The position numbers and the translations under genes were made by a program. Shown here in pieces: positions 9,782 through 21,800 of a DNA stretch of 64,000 nt. The DNA comes from Atkinsonella hypoxylon. Its lineage: Eukaryota; Ascomycota; Sordariomycetes; Hypocreales; Clavicipitaceae. Within the stretch, counting starts at the first letter, position 1. Each line of letters opens with the position of its first letter. Below the pieces are notes generated by a model. That model was given only the letters and a program-made list of their open reading frames with translations. It did no database searches and was not told the DNA's origin. The stretch covers positions 62,001 to 126,000 of the forward strand of contig JFHB01000007.1 in NCBI GenBank assembly GCA_000729835.1, given 5' to 3'.

Positions 9782-12650
9782 TGTGAACAGATATGGAAGG
9801 AGGCAGGAGTGAATAATTTTGTGTGTAAAGGTAAAGGTCCTTTACAACAAAATAATTCTAACCTGTGTGCGTGGTGTGCAACGGAACAGGAAGAAGGAAA
9901 GCTGTGAAAGGTAGCTTTGGCGCGGCAAGAGGACCTTGGCGTAGATAGTTATAGACAGGAGACAGTCGAGGAGGCTTTCTATACTCGGACCAGTCAGGCT
10001 ACTATATAGATTGTCCCAAATTGTTGGTGAAGAAAAGTAAAGATGGCGAGCTAGGCAAGAAGCTGTGGTCAAAGAGGATGATAGTTGGTTATATACCTCG
10101 TATATCCAGAAGCACCTTTGTCTTCGGCAGACAAAAGTACGTCTCCTCCTCCCCCGGTGCGCAGACCAGAGTACATTCGATCTGTTGCTGAGGTCTACAC
10201 GCCCCCAACAGGTCCCATGTCTGCAGTGCTCGTCTATCATGATCATCTCACGCCTTGGCGTACAGCCGGTCTCTGCCTTTCGCGGGCTCAGACGCCTGTC
10301 CAGAGGGGTTCTCCAGTAGGGTGGGTAGGGGTGTGTGATAGAGAGGGGTGGGGCTTGGCGTGTCTGGTGCGTTCAGCATCAAGCACCAAGCAACCGCCAA
10401 ACGCCAGTAGGTCTACAGGGCATGTCTGCTTGGAATCGGGGGGCAAACGGGATGGCGGTGGCTCCGGCACTAGTAACAGCACCATCAGTGCCAGCTCTGC
10501 CAGCACTGCCCGTGATGCCCTCTTCTCTAATCAGCAGGCCCCCCCCCCCCTGGCAGGGCAAATTGATCCTCAATTGCGCCCACGATAGCGCTGAGCTTGG
10601 GAGACGGTGTCGTGGCTTAACATGGTCCAGGCACCGGAAATAGCTGTTTCGCCTTGCGCTCACAAGAGAGGTCTCCAAGCGGGCATGCTATGGTCGTCTG
10701 CAGGTCCATCCTTGTTGTCGTTCGGGCCAGGTTGTAGGGCTGTGCAAGAGTCCATGATCTCAAACCCAAGAACCTGGGTGGCCGTTACAGGCTCCGTCCA
10801 CCGACCAAATCTAAACGAATCCCCTTTTGTAGCAAAGCGCTTCGAAGTATCGAACACGAATAAATCGAATTCGCAGGCTGCGAATTTGGTTGATTGAGGC
10901 AGCCCTCACCAAATCATTTTCTCTTCAACAAGACAAATGTCGTTAACGCTGCGCTGAACGCGACTGATGTCAATAGCCCGCCTGTATACTTCGCTCGTCC
11001 GTCCCGACTTTGTTTCCACGGCGCGGAGGAGAATTGCCCCTTCCACAGTGTCCAACTCCTTGAGATTGCTTCTTCAGTCCGTAGATCCAGATGTCGCGCG
11101 GGACGAGGGACGTGCTTACCAGTCTGTGATGGTATCCAGAATGCAAAGGGAGCGTCACGCTAGACGTGTGTCCCTTGCCACATGGGCGTAATGTAGCTCA
11201 AATTGGGCGAGGCATTCGACGTAACGCCACTTCCGCTAAGGCCAATACGGCAGGCCTGTGGTTCGGTATGCTTAAAGGAGTTATAGATGGAATTCCCCAT
11301 GTATCCCCTATGTCTGGGGGCCAAGGCTATCGCTGGACGACAACCATGCATGATAGGGGCACTGACTGGAGACGAGAGATTGACAAGAGTGAACGAGCAC
11401 GAGAGACCTGGTCCCTCTCGGTCCAATAACAGGCGAGCATTGCTTTCGTCTCATAGCATGGTGCTGAAGGATTATGGATACTTGAGCATGGTATCTCTCG
11501 CATCTCGCACTCGTCTACGGAGTATACACATGCATCCAAAGGTTGACTTGGTTGTCGCAGGCGTGGCTGAGGGTTTGAGGTGAAGGGGTTGGCAGGCAGA
11601 CTAGGTACCTAGCTGGCTGGTATCCTGGTATCCTGGTATCTGTCTGTGTGTGGATCGGACGATGACATGGGAGCAACGTGGGCCACGTCGAGGTTGCTTG
11701 ATGCAGGTCTCCCGCCAAGTGACCAATCCTAGGAGCAACACACTACAATGCTGACTTACTCCTCTTGCACTCCGGCCAGGTGTCGAGTCGACATCGATGC
11801 AGTCTGGTGCACAGCTGGCAGGCACTTCGCCAGTCGACGAACAGTAGCTCCAAGGCGGAGCAGGGGCCGGAGCCTCTTACCTGGTATGCAACTCATGCGA
11901 CGCATGTGCATCCCATGGCTCTACACGTGCTTTGTAAGGAACCTATTTTTGGGGCTGGGTACTTACCAAGCTGCTGGCTGCAGGCTCATGGGCCTCTCGG
12001 ATCGCTGGACGAAGCTGCTCGCTGCCTGGCCGGGGATGCAGTTGCCGGGCGTGTCGATCGCCATCTACCATTATCGCTTGTCATTGGGCCCATCAAGCGC
12101 CCAGGCGCGGCAATTTGTGAAGCCCCTGTGGTTTAGTAGCCCTAACCCTTTACCCGTCATCGCCTGTCGTTCTCCAGTCCCCGGCCTCTCCCCGGCGCCC
12201 CCAATTCTTCATCTGTCTCTCCACACTCCCACCAGCTCCCCCCAGCTTCCCCCCAGCTCTCCCCAACACCCACCATGTAGCTAGCCCGCTTTAGGCAATA
12301 TGGCGCGCCGGATGGCCTAGATACTTCACCGAGCCATTCACTGGCGTCCCACCCTTTGCACAACGTTCAGGTGCTCAGAGCGAGAACTCCGCCATGCAAC
12401 ACAGCTGAACGGACCTGGCTCTGACTCTGACTCTGACTCTGACTCTGACTCTAGCCCTAGCTGGTCCGTTGAATCTACTGTGCCTCCGCTACAATTTTTG
12501 TCCTACACTGCCTCGTATGAATTCTGAGCATAAGCGCCGCTCTGCTCTCTCGTCACGTAATAGAAGTATTTGTCAGAGCATGAGGCGCTTATTCTCCAAA
12601 TAGCATCAGAGCATTTCTCATCTCATACGTGGCGGAGTCGCGTCTATTTG
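9782..12650. other. Upstream region of the bZIP gene, no gene seen
   Basis: First part of a 15-kb interval without a supportable gene. It should contain the bZIP promoter and 5' UTR. It holds a CTAGGTACCTAG palindrome at 11601-11612, TATCCTGG repeats near 11618-11640, a C-run near 10541-10550 and a CTCTGA repeat at 12419-12453. The longest open frames here (up to about 178 codons) are low-complexity and match nothing I recognise. Confidence 0.6.
12419..12453. repeat. CTCTGA hexamer repeat
   Basis: Five full copies of CTCTGA plus a partial one. Confidence 0.92.
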
Positions 12651-15600
12651 TGGCCTGCATCTCGCTCTGCTCCCCCTCAATTTGGAATAATGATGCCAGA
12701 TAAGGATGAGGCTGTGATGTTGTCAGAATAGAGCAGATCGCGATGCCCATGACGGCTTACCCCGAGATCAACATTCTATCACATCAGGTTTTATCATTGT
12801 CCTTTTCATGGTGTTCCGTCTTTCCGCGCTAGATGGCTCCTTTTTTAAATTGCCGTCCGTCCCAGTAGCTCAGCGTTGCCAAATTCCATCCATGGCCGCT
12901 GCTTCGCAGACGCCGTGGGCTGATACCGTAGCTTCAACATGCGACGGGGTGGACGAGATTATCATGATTGACTCTGAAGTTGAATGCCCCTGCAGGCCGC
13001 GAATTCGTCAACGTTTGGCTGGCTTCTGTTTTCTCGTCGAGAGCCAATGGATGACAAAGGCAGCCCTATTAAGCTTATGCCTTGGCGGGGGTCCAAATTG
13101 ACGGCATTTGATGCGTCTGGTATCTCATAGGGACAACTGGTACGTTGCAATCTAAAGCGGCCACTCTCGTCTATAATGCTTCGTCATTCGCTGCTGGTAA
13201 CCAGTTGCGAAGTGGGTTGGACAGTTTCGAGCTCAGACGAGGCCAAAGTCTCCACAAGTACGCAAGGTGCACTGCGCCATGATACTTGTCAGTGAGGTAA
13301 CCTTTGAGCGCCATTCTGCGCACTGGTGACAAGGTAGGCTGGATTTAGGCAAAGTAGAATGCAGTCATTCAATTTAAAGCCGATTATCACCGAGTCCGCC
13401 CTTCAGTCTCTATAGCGAGTGGAGGCTCTTTCACGAGTCGGAAAATACTCCGTATAGGAACGATTGGGGTGGTCGCTGCCATCGTTTAGGTCCCCACATC
13501 TCTACGCCCAAAAAGGCAGAGTCCAGCGACCGTGCATATCGACTACCTACCTACCTACCTAGGTAGGTACCTAGTTCTGAGATTGGCTACGGGTACATGA
13601 CGCTAAAGTTGAGTCCCAAGGCCCGCAAGGCCCGCAAGGCCCGGCAATTTGCCCCAGCCGCTTCTGTGGACCACTAACTAACAAAATCCGCACTAACTGG
13701 CCTGGAAAGTGCATCCGCACGCTAGCCGAACTCAAAAAGAGCGGCACGCAACGACGGCCAGGCGTGTTTTCAGAGCACGTTCTAGGTACTAGGTACTCTA
13801 GCAGCGGCTGACGAGACCCTACGCCGTTTCTTCATGTCTTGTGGATTCTCCTTTAACATGCGATGGCAACAGCTAGGCCACAAATTGACCCGTTGGTTAT
13901 CAAGGTACCTAGGTATGTAGGTAGGTAGTAAATAACATGGGACAATGAAGTAACACTTCTACATAGGTATTTCGTAGAACTCATCAATAGCGAAATACTT
14001 GCTCCATCTCAATTCGCTTTCATACAGAGTAGCGGGTTACATAATCTTTTTGCGTCAGGTATCTAGGCAGATGTGGAACCCATGGCCTTGCTGTTGCCTT
14101 TGCACAGGCAAAGGGTCAACTCGACAGCTGGGCCACGGGACCCACACCACCTTCCAACACAACTAAGTCTTTTCTTCGGAGTACTCCCAAACATCTAGGT
14201 ACTAGACATAATAGCACCTCTCAGCGTTGGACTAGGTACCTAGTACCTCATGTATCTATCAGTGCGAAATACTCCTTTGCGCATTCAGAAAATTCGAAGA
14301 CTCTACTACCATAATGACGCTCACACGCAAAATCAGGCACCGCCAATACTTTGTAGTCCCGATTAGCCATCTGCTTTTATTTCTGACCCATCTGTCGTCT
14401 TCTGACAGTTGAAGGGGTCCTGAATATCATAGTGCCACGTTGTCGGCACTACTGTGGCCAGATCGGCCCCGGACAAAAGATTTGTGCCTGGGGGAGTCGT
14501 GCATACGTAGGTACCTACCTGGCGTAGTACAGCGCAGAGAAATTGCCGCGTGATTATTTGAAAGCATTAATCTATGTGCTATACTCAGATGCGCAAGGTT
14601 TCGCTATGCCAAGATGGTTTTTGAACAATAATAAGCTGGGAACCCACGGCCACAAGGGTATCGGGCAACAAGGGCCAGTGTTCCTCTCCCCCTTTTTCCC
14701 ACTCCCGGGCGTGTCGTCAGTTTTTCTACATGTAGCTTTTCTGGGTCGGCGCGCGCCTATTTCGTGCAAGAAAGAGACATGCGCACCCATCCATGGCTTG
14801 GTAAAACTTGTGACTTGGTAATTGCCGGCATTTATCAATGGTGCAGTGGATGAAGTAATCATAATCCATAGAAAGGCAAAGCATCGGATACTTTTTCTAG
14901 GCAATATCGCGGACTCTTCGGCAACAAAACGAAGAGTTTGAAGTTGATACGTTACATCGGAGTGTGAGAGTGGTTGATTTCGCTGGCCGGCAGTCTCCTT
15001 GCATGCATGACTCCGTGCTTGTCTATTGAGCAATTACGAAGGCCATGGAGGAAAGCCGTGACGCCGCCGCCAGAACCTAAGTGCCCCAAAACAGGGTGTT
15101 TTGTCTGACCACAGGTATGCGGATATCGTTCTATAAATTCTGAACATTTAGTGGTATAAACAAGACTTCAACAATGCCTTGCTATGACCAGGTAATGGGC
15201 CCCTGTCAAATGACGAGCAATTTCCCAGCCAACGTCCCAAGCGGCTCATTTGGGAAATGTAAATTAGATAGGTACCTGGGTACCTGGTGTTTCGGGCTCG
15301 CTTTCGGGCGCTATACCCGAAGCCAGGTCTAGTTGGAGGGCGTTTCGGGACCGAAAAACTCAATCGGACTGGGGCAATGGAGACACCAGAAGCGATCGGA
15401 GGGTGGGGGCGATAACGCTTTCCTCAATATGTGAATCTGTGACTACTAGATCTCGAAAGAGAAATCCGTGAACGCGCGGGATAGGGATCCGAGAGTGCGG
15501 AAAGCAAGTAATTACTGCGGGCCCAATCCGCCCGTCACTCGCGTGGTTAGATGTCTAGTGGAGCTGATATACAGGAATGCTGCTGCAACGCTCTTGCCTT

Positions 15601-18600
15601 GCTTGATGTTCAAGCTCATGCTGCGGCTGAACCGGCAGGCACGCCAGACGAGCTCTTTCAGCCTTGAGTCCGTCAAACATCGCAACGTCACCATCAGTGT
15701 CGAGGAGAGAATTTCCCATGCAACATTTACTTCACGTTTCAGTCCCTATGTCCCACAACGGGCCCCTCGATTAGATGGGCCCGACCTTCTTCCCTACATA
15801 GCCGAACGGTCACAAGATAACACTATGGCAACATTCAAAGCCGATGTTTATCGGTACTTGAGCGCCCAAGAAGTCGCTGTATCGCGCCGCTGAGCGCTAA
15901 CAAGGTATAAAAGCTACAACTCCAACGTTGGAATTATTCTCATGCGAGCTATATGCCTAGGTAGTCCGAGACTATCGTCAACAAGAAACACGTGTAACGT
16001 CACGGCTGTGCAGAATTCACGCTGATGGGCTGTAACGAGCAAACCTGTACGGGCATAAATATACGACCCTGGCTTTACGGGCGATTCGGCAACACCGGGC
16101 TCATGACAGGGTCATGTAGAAATGGATTATTTACAATTAATGAAGAACCAAGAGCTATTCGGGATGGCCTTTGTGAGTACAACCAGCCAATGGCTGGGTA
16201 GCATCCTCTCCAAGTTGCACGTTCAGTCGACAGCAGGGCTGAGCGGGAGGTGTGCGTGGCTTCTCCGCCTCTCTCCTCGCTCTGTTATCCCTTTAAGTGC
16301 ACAAAGAACAACAGGTCACGGGCTCCACTTCGGCGCGGTACAGCCAGGGAACCTCAAAGTGCCTAGGTACGCAAGAGCGGCTCTGTAACCCACTAAGGAT
16401 GCCGATGAAGAGACTCACAAGCTCTCACAAGACGGGTTAGAATAGCTTTGGTAAGTACGCAGTAATGTTCTGGGCTGTCTTATGATTGATGGCGAACTTG
16501 GCAGTATCTCCAGCAATTGGGTTGGTGCGCAGTGGTAATAAGTACCTAGGGTGCTAGGGTACCAGATTCATTGTCTCATGTTATTCAATTGGGCAATCAG
16601 CTAATTCGTAGCCTAGTTGTCGCCTTCACGCACTCCCAACGATCGTCCGACCTAGGTCTCAGGCCGGACTGCTCGCTCTCAAACTTCAACATTGATTGGT
16701 CGCGTCGGATTGCTTTGCGTCGCATTCAGCTCCATCACCAAGGCCTGTCAAACGAATGGATGGTACCAACCCGCCATATTAGATCGATCGCAATCTCCCC
16801 ATTACAGCAAAAAGATAGGTGCTCTCTGTTCTAACTACATACGCTAATCTGGGTTTTACATGAATGAACTGTGGTCAGGCATCATGGTGCAGTGGAATAT
16901 GAGAGGAATATTTGAAACATTGATCTGTACGACTAAAGACTGTGCAAGATGCCCAGGGTCCATGGGAAGCCGATGATTCCACAACCATGAAGGTTGGTTG
17001 TCAGGCCCCCAAAAAGCTTGACATCTGCATTCCAGCGCGGCCGCCCCAACTGCTCTGCAAGGCCATTCATTCATTTGATTCATTCATTCATTGGTGGAAA
17101 CTGAATCATGCGCCTCAACCACGCGGGCTGTGGTACAACAAAGCCGAAGGCAGGGACGACGCTGATCACTGATCACTTTTGTCCTATTGATGGAATTTCG
17201 ATTTCATTACTCTACAGCAAGAAGACGAAAACGTGTTACCGCGCGCAAAACCCACTCAAGTCACAGAATTCGCGATACCAGCTGCATTGAAGAGAACGAG
17301 CAAGAGCAGGCAACTGTTACAGTGGGTATTACCTGGCACCGGGGTACATACTGCGCCATCACACACACCTTTGACACCCTTAACACCCCTGTCCCGCGAC
17401 AGGATCAAATGCTGGCCCATAGCAAATGCCCGCCACTTCTGGTAGAGCATCGCTGAGATTTGGTGGTGAAGTAGCGGGGAGCAGCACAGACGGGCGGGAG
17501 AGCAAGAACAAGGCGGAAACGAGGCACCCACTGAACAACGAGCACACTGCAGCAGCAAGACGCCTCTTCTGTCATGGCTGCGGTTGGCTTTCGCAAATCT
17601 CGCCGACGCGTTGCCGAAGCCTTGCAGTTTAGGAGAGGCGTAAATGGGAAGTTGAAGAACGTGTCAACCGGTGGTACTTGTTCCGAGTAGAATAATGTCT
17701 GGTGCAATGGTGCAGTACCGTACCACACGCTAACGATGCTCCCACCTGAGTGCATATTGATCTGTGTCCAGTTTCATGTACGAATTCCCTCAATCACTTT
17801 TTGCCGACAGTTGACGACATGATGCGCATGACTGACATTGAGGCTCATGGTGCGTCCTGACGGCTCACGGGTGTGTGCGCCGGGGTTGCCCAGCTACGAG
17901 CCACCCCTGCCTAGTACATGCTAAGCGATTCTAGTAAACGGCGCAAGTGGCTGTTCTTTTTGATATATTCTACATTAACAGAATTAGCGTAGCTCATCAT
18001 CTAAGCCTATCAGGACGAGCTGCTCACACACCCGTCACGGACTCGGTGCAAGCGGCTGACATCATTACGTCCAAGTCTCGTGCGTCACTCGTCCATCTGA
18101 TCGCCTCCCGCTCGCCCTAATGCATCCCATCCCATAGGAAAAAAGGTACACTCCAGCTTTCCGACTCGCTCGGTCAGCCAATGCAGCTGTGATGGAAAAA
18201 AAAAAAAACTCCACTTGGTCCTTATTCGCAACTTAGAGGCAGGAACTTCTGTTGGGGAAAACGGGGTGTCTGGATCCCTTGGGCCATGAAGCAACCTAGC
18301 GTAACGCTACGGGCAGCACAGAAGCCAAGGATGTCTATGTCCTTCGGGTTAGATCTTGCAGCCGCGCCGGAGCGTCTGCAGGGCAGCGGCATGGCCCCGA
18401 AGCCCCTGGAGGCGCGAGAGTGACCCTTTTTATCACGGAACTGCGAGATGTGGCGTACACTAACTAGGTAGTTACTAGTATGCCAAAAGCCAAAAGCCTG
18501 CATCCACCCCACCCGCGGTCGGGCGATGTGGTCACAACACGGCATTTTTTGAAGGCATTTTTTCTCAACGTACAAAGCTTTGTATGTAAAATTTGTGTAT

Positions 18601-18800
18601 ATCAGGTTGGTAGCTACAGAAACGAGCTTTAATATCGTGTATACCACCCTTGTGCCTGAATTACAGCTTGCAGCCGGCACGGGATCGAAGCTATCAAGCC
18701 CGCAATTTGGTCCTGTGGGATTTGGCTGTGGAGGTACAATTTACACAAAGTAACTAGGTAGGTACCTAGTACCTAAGCTTTGCTTGAATTTGGGTTCATC
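12651..18800. other. Core of the gene desert, rich in CTAGGTACCTAG-type motifs
   Basis: No supportable gene. The motif family ACCTAGGT/CTAGGTAC recurs near 13543-13574, 13781-13798, 13903-13928, 14194-14207, 14231-14248, 14506-14520, 15268-15287, 15955-15963, 16361-16372, 16541-16562 and 18753-18774. There is also a triple GGCCCGCAA-type repeat near 13619-13644. The open frame at 15468-15893 (141 codons) has no feature I recognise and I do not call it a gene. Confidence 0.6.
13543..13574. repeat. CTAC/GTAG tetranucleotide tract with palindromic centre
   Basis: Four CTAC-type units followed by AGGTAGGTACCTAG. The block is largely self-complementary and could form a hairpin. Confidence 0.85.
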
Positions 18801-21800
18801 CTTGTCGGTACAGGGTCGGAGCCAGCTCGGACCAAGGAGATACTGGATTGCCTCACGGGACTGCGTTCTAGATGCCCTGTCTTCGTCTGCGTTCTGACCA
18901 TGCGGCGAATCGATCGCAGCGTGTCTCTTCGTCCCAAGTTCATTTTTCCGTCCTGACCTCCTGCAGGAATATATACATGATCATTTCAAACTAGTCATCG
19001 TCGTCTCAACGCTTGCCATGAGCGGTGGACCTGCCTGCGGGTCTTGAACCGTGACAAACGCTAGCGGTATTTTTATCCAACGGGGCATTCATCGGACAGT
19101 AACTAGTTAATATGCATCATTTTTGGCCATCCTTGTCGTCTTAAGTTCAGGGACCTTTTAGTACTTCCCATGTCCAAGGTGTACGGCATGCCTGCATTAC
19201 ATGAAGCGGGCATCCACATGGTTTTCTTTCTTTATATGCTCATCTGGTTTATTGGTGTCAAATAATGTAGAGAGATAAGTAATGTAGGCGAAGGCAGCAA
19301 GCTCAAGAGAAGCACAAAGACACTACGGAGGCTTGCAAGACTCGGCCTCGGAGCCTCGGCAGAGTAGAAAGTGGTGCCGGATCTCGCCAAGAGGCGGAAA
19401 TAGGACTTAAGTCCTACTCTCCTACGTATTGTACTCGAAGAAAGTCATGAGTCACATAGGCTATGGGCGACTTCCTGCGACCATAGACTGGTTTGGGGGC
19501 GTGAAAGGGCGACGCCAGCATGTCAAAAGGTAGATCGCAACAACCGGCAGCCACCGTATTGCTCTGAGCTGAGCTTCGTGGGAAAGGACTATTGAGTGGT
19601 TCGCGGGTTCGCCTATCCGGGCTGACTCTGCTCGGACTTTGCCTCGTGGCAGTGGCGGTAGTGCAGACTTGCATCGAGATTCACCGTTGAAAAGGAACCA
19701 GTCTTTATTGCGGCGTTGGGTCCACCGCGGCACTGTGACTCCATACAAGGCTTTTTTTTAAAAAAAAATGTGTAAGTCTAATTGTGGTCTGCCTTGTTTC
19801 TCACGTCCATAGACGCTTAAAAAAAAACCGTTCCAGCATGAGATATTCGCGGATTGAACAGAATTAGCTTCCATCACGGGCGCTTGTTCTACCGCGCGGC
19901 AGTGACGATCAGTCGAGTATCATTGTTAGGGTAGCATGTACATTCGATATATCTCACACAGAAGTATCGTCGACTGATGATCGTGTCTGGCCCCCATTCA
20001 GCCATTCAGGCAGCAACTTCAAGTAAAGGAAGACAAGAGACGGTCTCAAGATGAACCACTTATCCGCAGACAGCTAGCTCGTAAATTTAGACTGGAATCA
20101 GCGACCCCAAAGTCACCAGGTCCTGGGCCGTTTTCCTCGAATTTCCCTCTAAAGCGAGAGTGGGCTGCCAGTTTCCTCATGGAGACAATATCCGTGCGGA
20201 GTGCAGCTCGTCTGTGCAGTACGTATACTTCGTAAACTAGACACTTTCCGGCATGGCTCGGGTGCCTCGCCTGTGTCTGTGCCGTATACCGCCCCATTTG
20301 CGACGGTGGCTTCATTCGTAGTGGAAATAATCTGGAGTCTCTGGAATACTGCTCCAGTGGTCAAGCTGCGCGGCCATGGATCTGCAAGGGAGCTGGAGAC
20401 GATGCGGCCGGCAGGCACAGCATGGAGACGAGTCACAAGTCGAACCCGCGCCCGCGCGCCCGAATATTCGTAGCATGGAGTAGTTACAGTGCTTGAGTGC
20501 GCATGTCTCTACGCAAAGAAGGCTGCAAGAACACTTCTTGCCCGTGGCACTGCAGATTAGATTCAGCACTTTGCTGGCTTCTTTTTGGCCCCCGTCGCTG
20601 CAACGCTGCGGTGCAACTCTGACCACGTTCCACCGTCGCAATGAATGGAATCATGATGCATTACGTTTCCAAATCCCGAAATGGTCCTGGGCGCAGGCTA
20701 CAGGGCAGCCTGTATGTCTGGTGCAGGCCCTCGCTGGCTTTGCCTGCGCCGCGATCTCGTGGGACCCGCAGACTGGTCAACAATGGCAAGCAGCCTTCAT
20801 GACATAATCTACCGCGCGCTTCAGCTTGCCCGCATGCCCTCGCTTTCGCGCTCGCTCTCGCTCTCGTCGATATGAACCCACCCACACTGTTAACTCCGAT
20901 GGCCTTGTCTGAAGTCAATGACCAGGGTTTCCGGTTCTCGCACGAATGCCCATCTGCAGAGGGCCCAGCATGATGATTGATGACAGCCCAGAGTGACGCC
21001 AAGCAAGAAGGACCGACAAGGTACAACTTTTTATGTGCATTCTTGAGACACAATAGCCGTGGAAACAAGCCGAGCAACTAAGTTAAAAAAAAAAAACCTA
21101 ACCCCGTTCGAATGTTAGTTCATTAGAAACACTCCATTACTAGGCGCATATCCTTTAATGCCGATAAGAACTACATCTGCGTACCACGTCGCCGCAAGGC
21201 CTGCGCAGGGAGTAGCTAGGTACCGCGGCTACAGCGAATGTTAGCTGGAAAATAATACAGGGGACAAAGGTAGCTATTGATCCTTACATACCTAAAACGT
21301 CATCCATTTTATCAACGTTACAGTACTGCAAGATGCTTGCCAGTAGTACTCCGTACTCGAGTGAAGTCTTGTTGAGACCAATTAGATGTACAGTACGGAG
21401 TGCTCCGTACGCGTAAAGAACTTCAGGTGTAAAGGGATCCCTGGCAAGAGTAGGTTATTTTCACACCCTTGTGGCAGAGCCTGCCCCATTTCAGTTCTGA
21501 GACGCAAAAGCATACGTTTTCCAACATGCAGTATCTGCTGCGAGTCTGATCAGCTCAGCTCCTCGCCAATAGCACGTCCTTTTCTAGAAAAGAAGAACAA
21601 GATCGAGAAGGAAAGAGTGTGTGTGTGAGAGAGAAGGACAGCATCCATAGACGTATGTTTGGCAGCATGCACTGCTCGCCTGAAAAGACATGCGGATGAG
21701 GCTTGGACTCGTTTCCCCACCAATCAAGTAGGGCGTGACGAAACGAACGAGCGGCGCCAGACGATCTGTGAGTGTCATCGATTCTCTTTCGCTGCTGGCT

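Noticed and set aside
11748..12284. 178-codon plus-strand open frame in the desert
   Set aside because: Mixed composition ending in a Pro/Ser-rich low-complexity tail; no motif, no splice partners.
15468..15893. 141-codon plus-strand open frame
   Set aside because: No recognisable domain, signal or neighbour. Could be real but unsupported.
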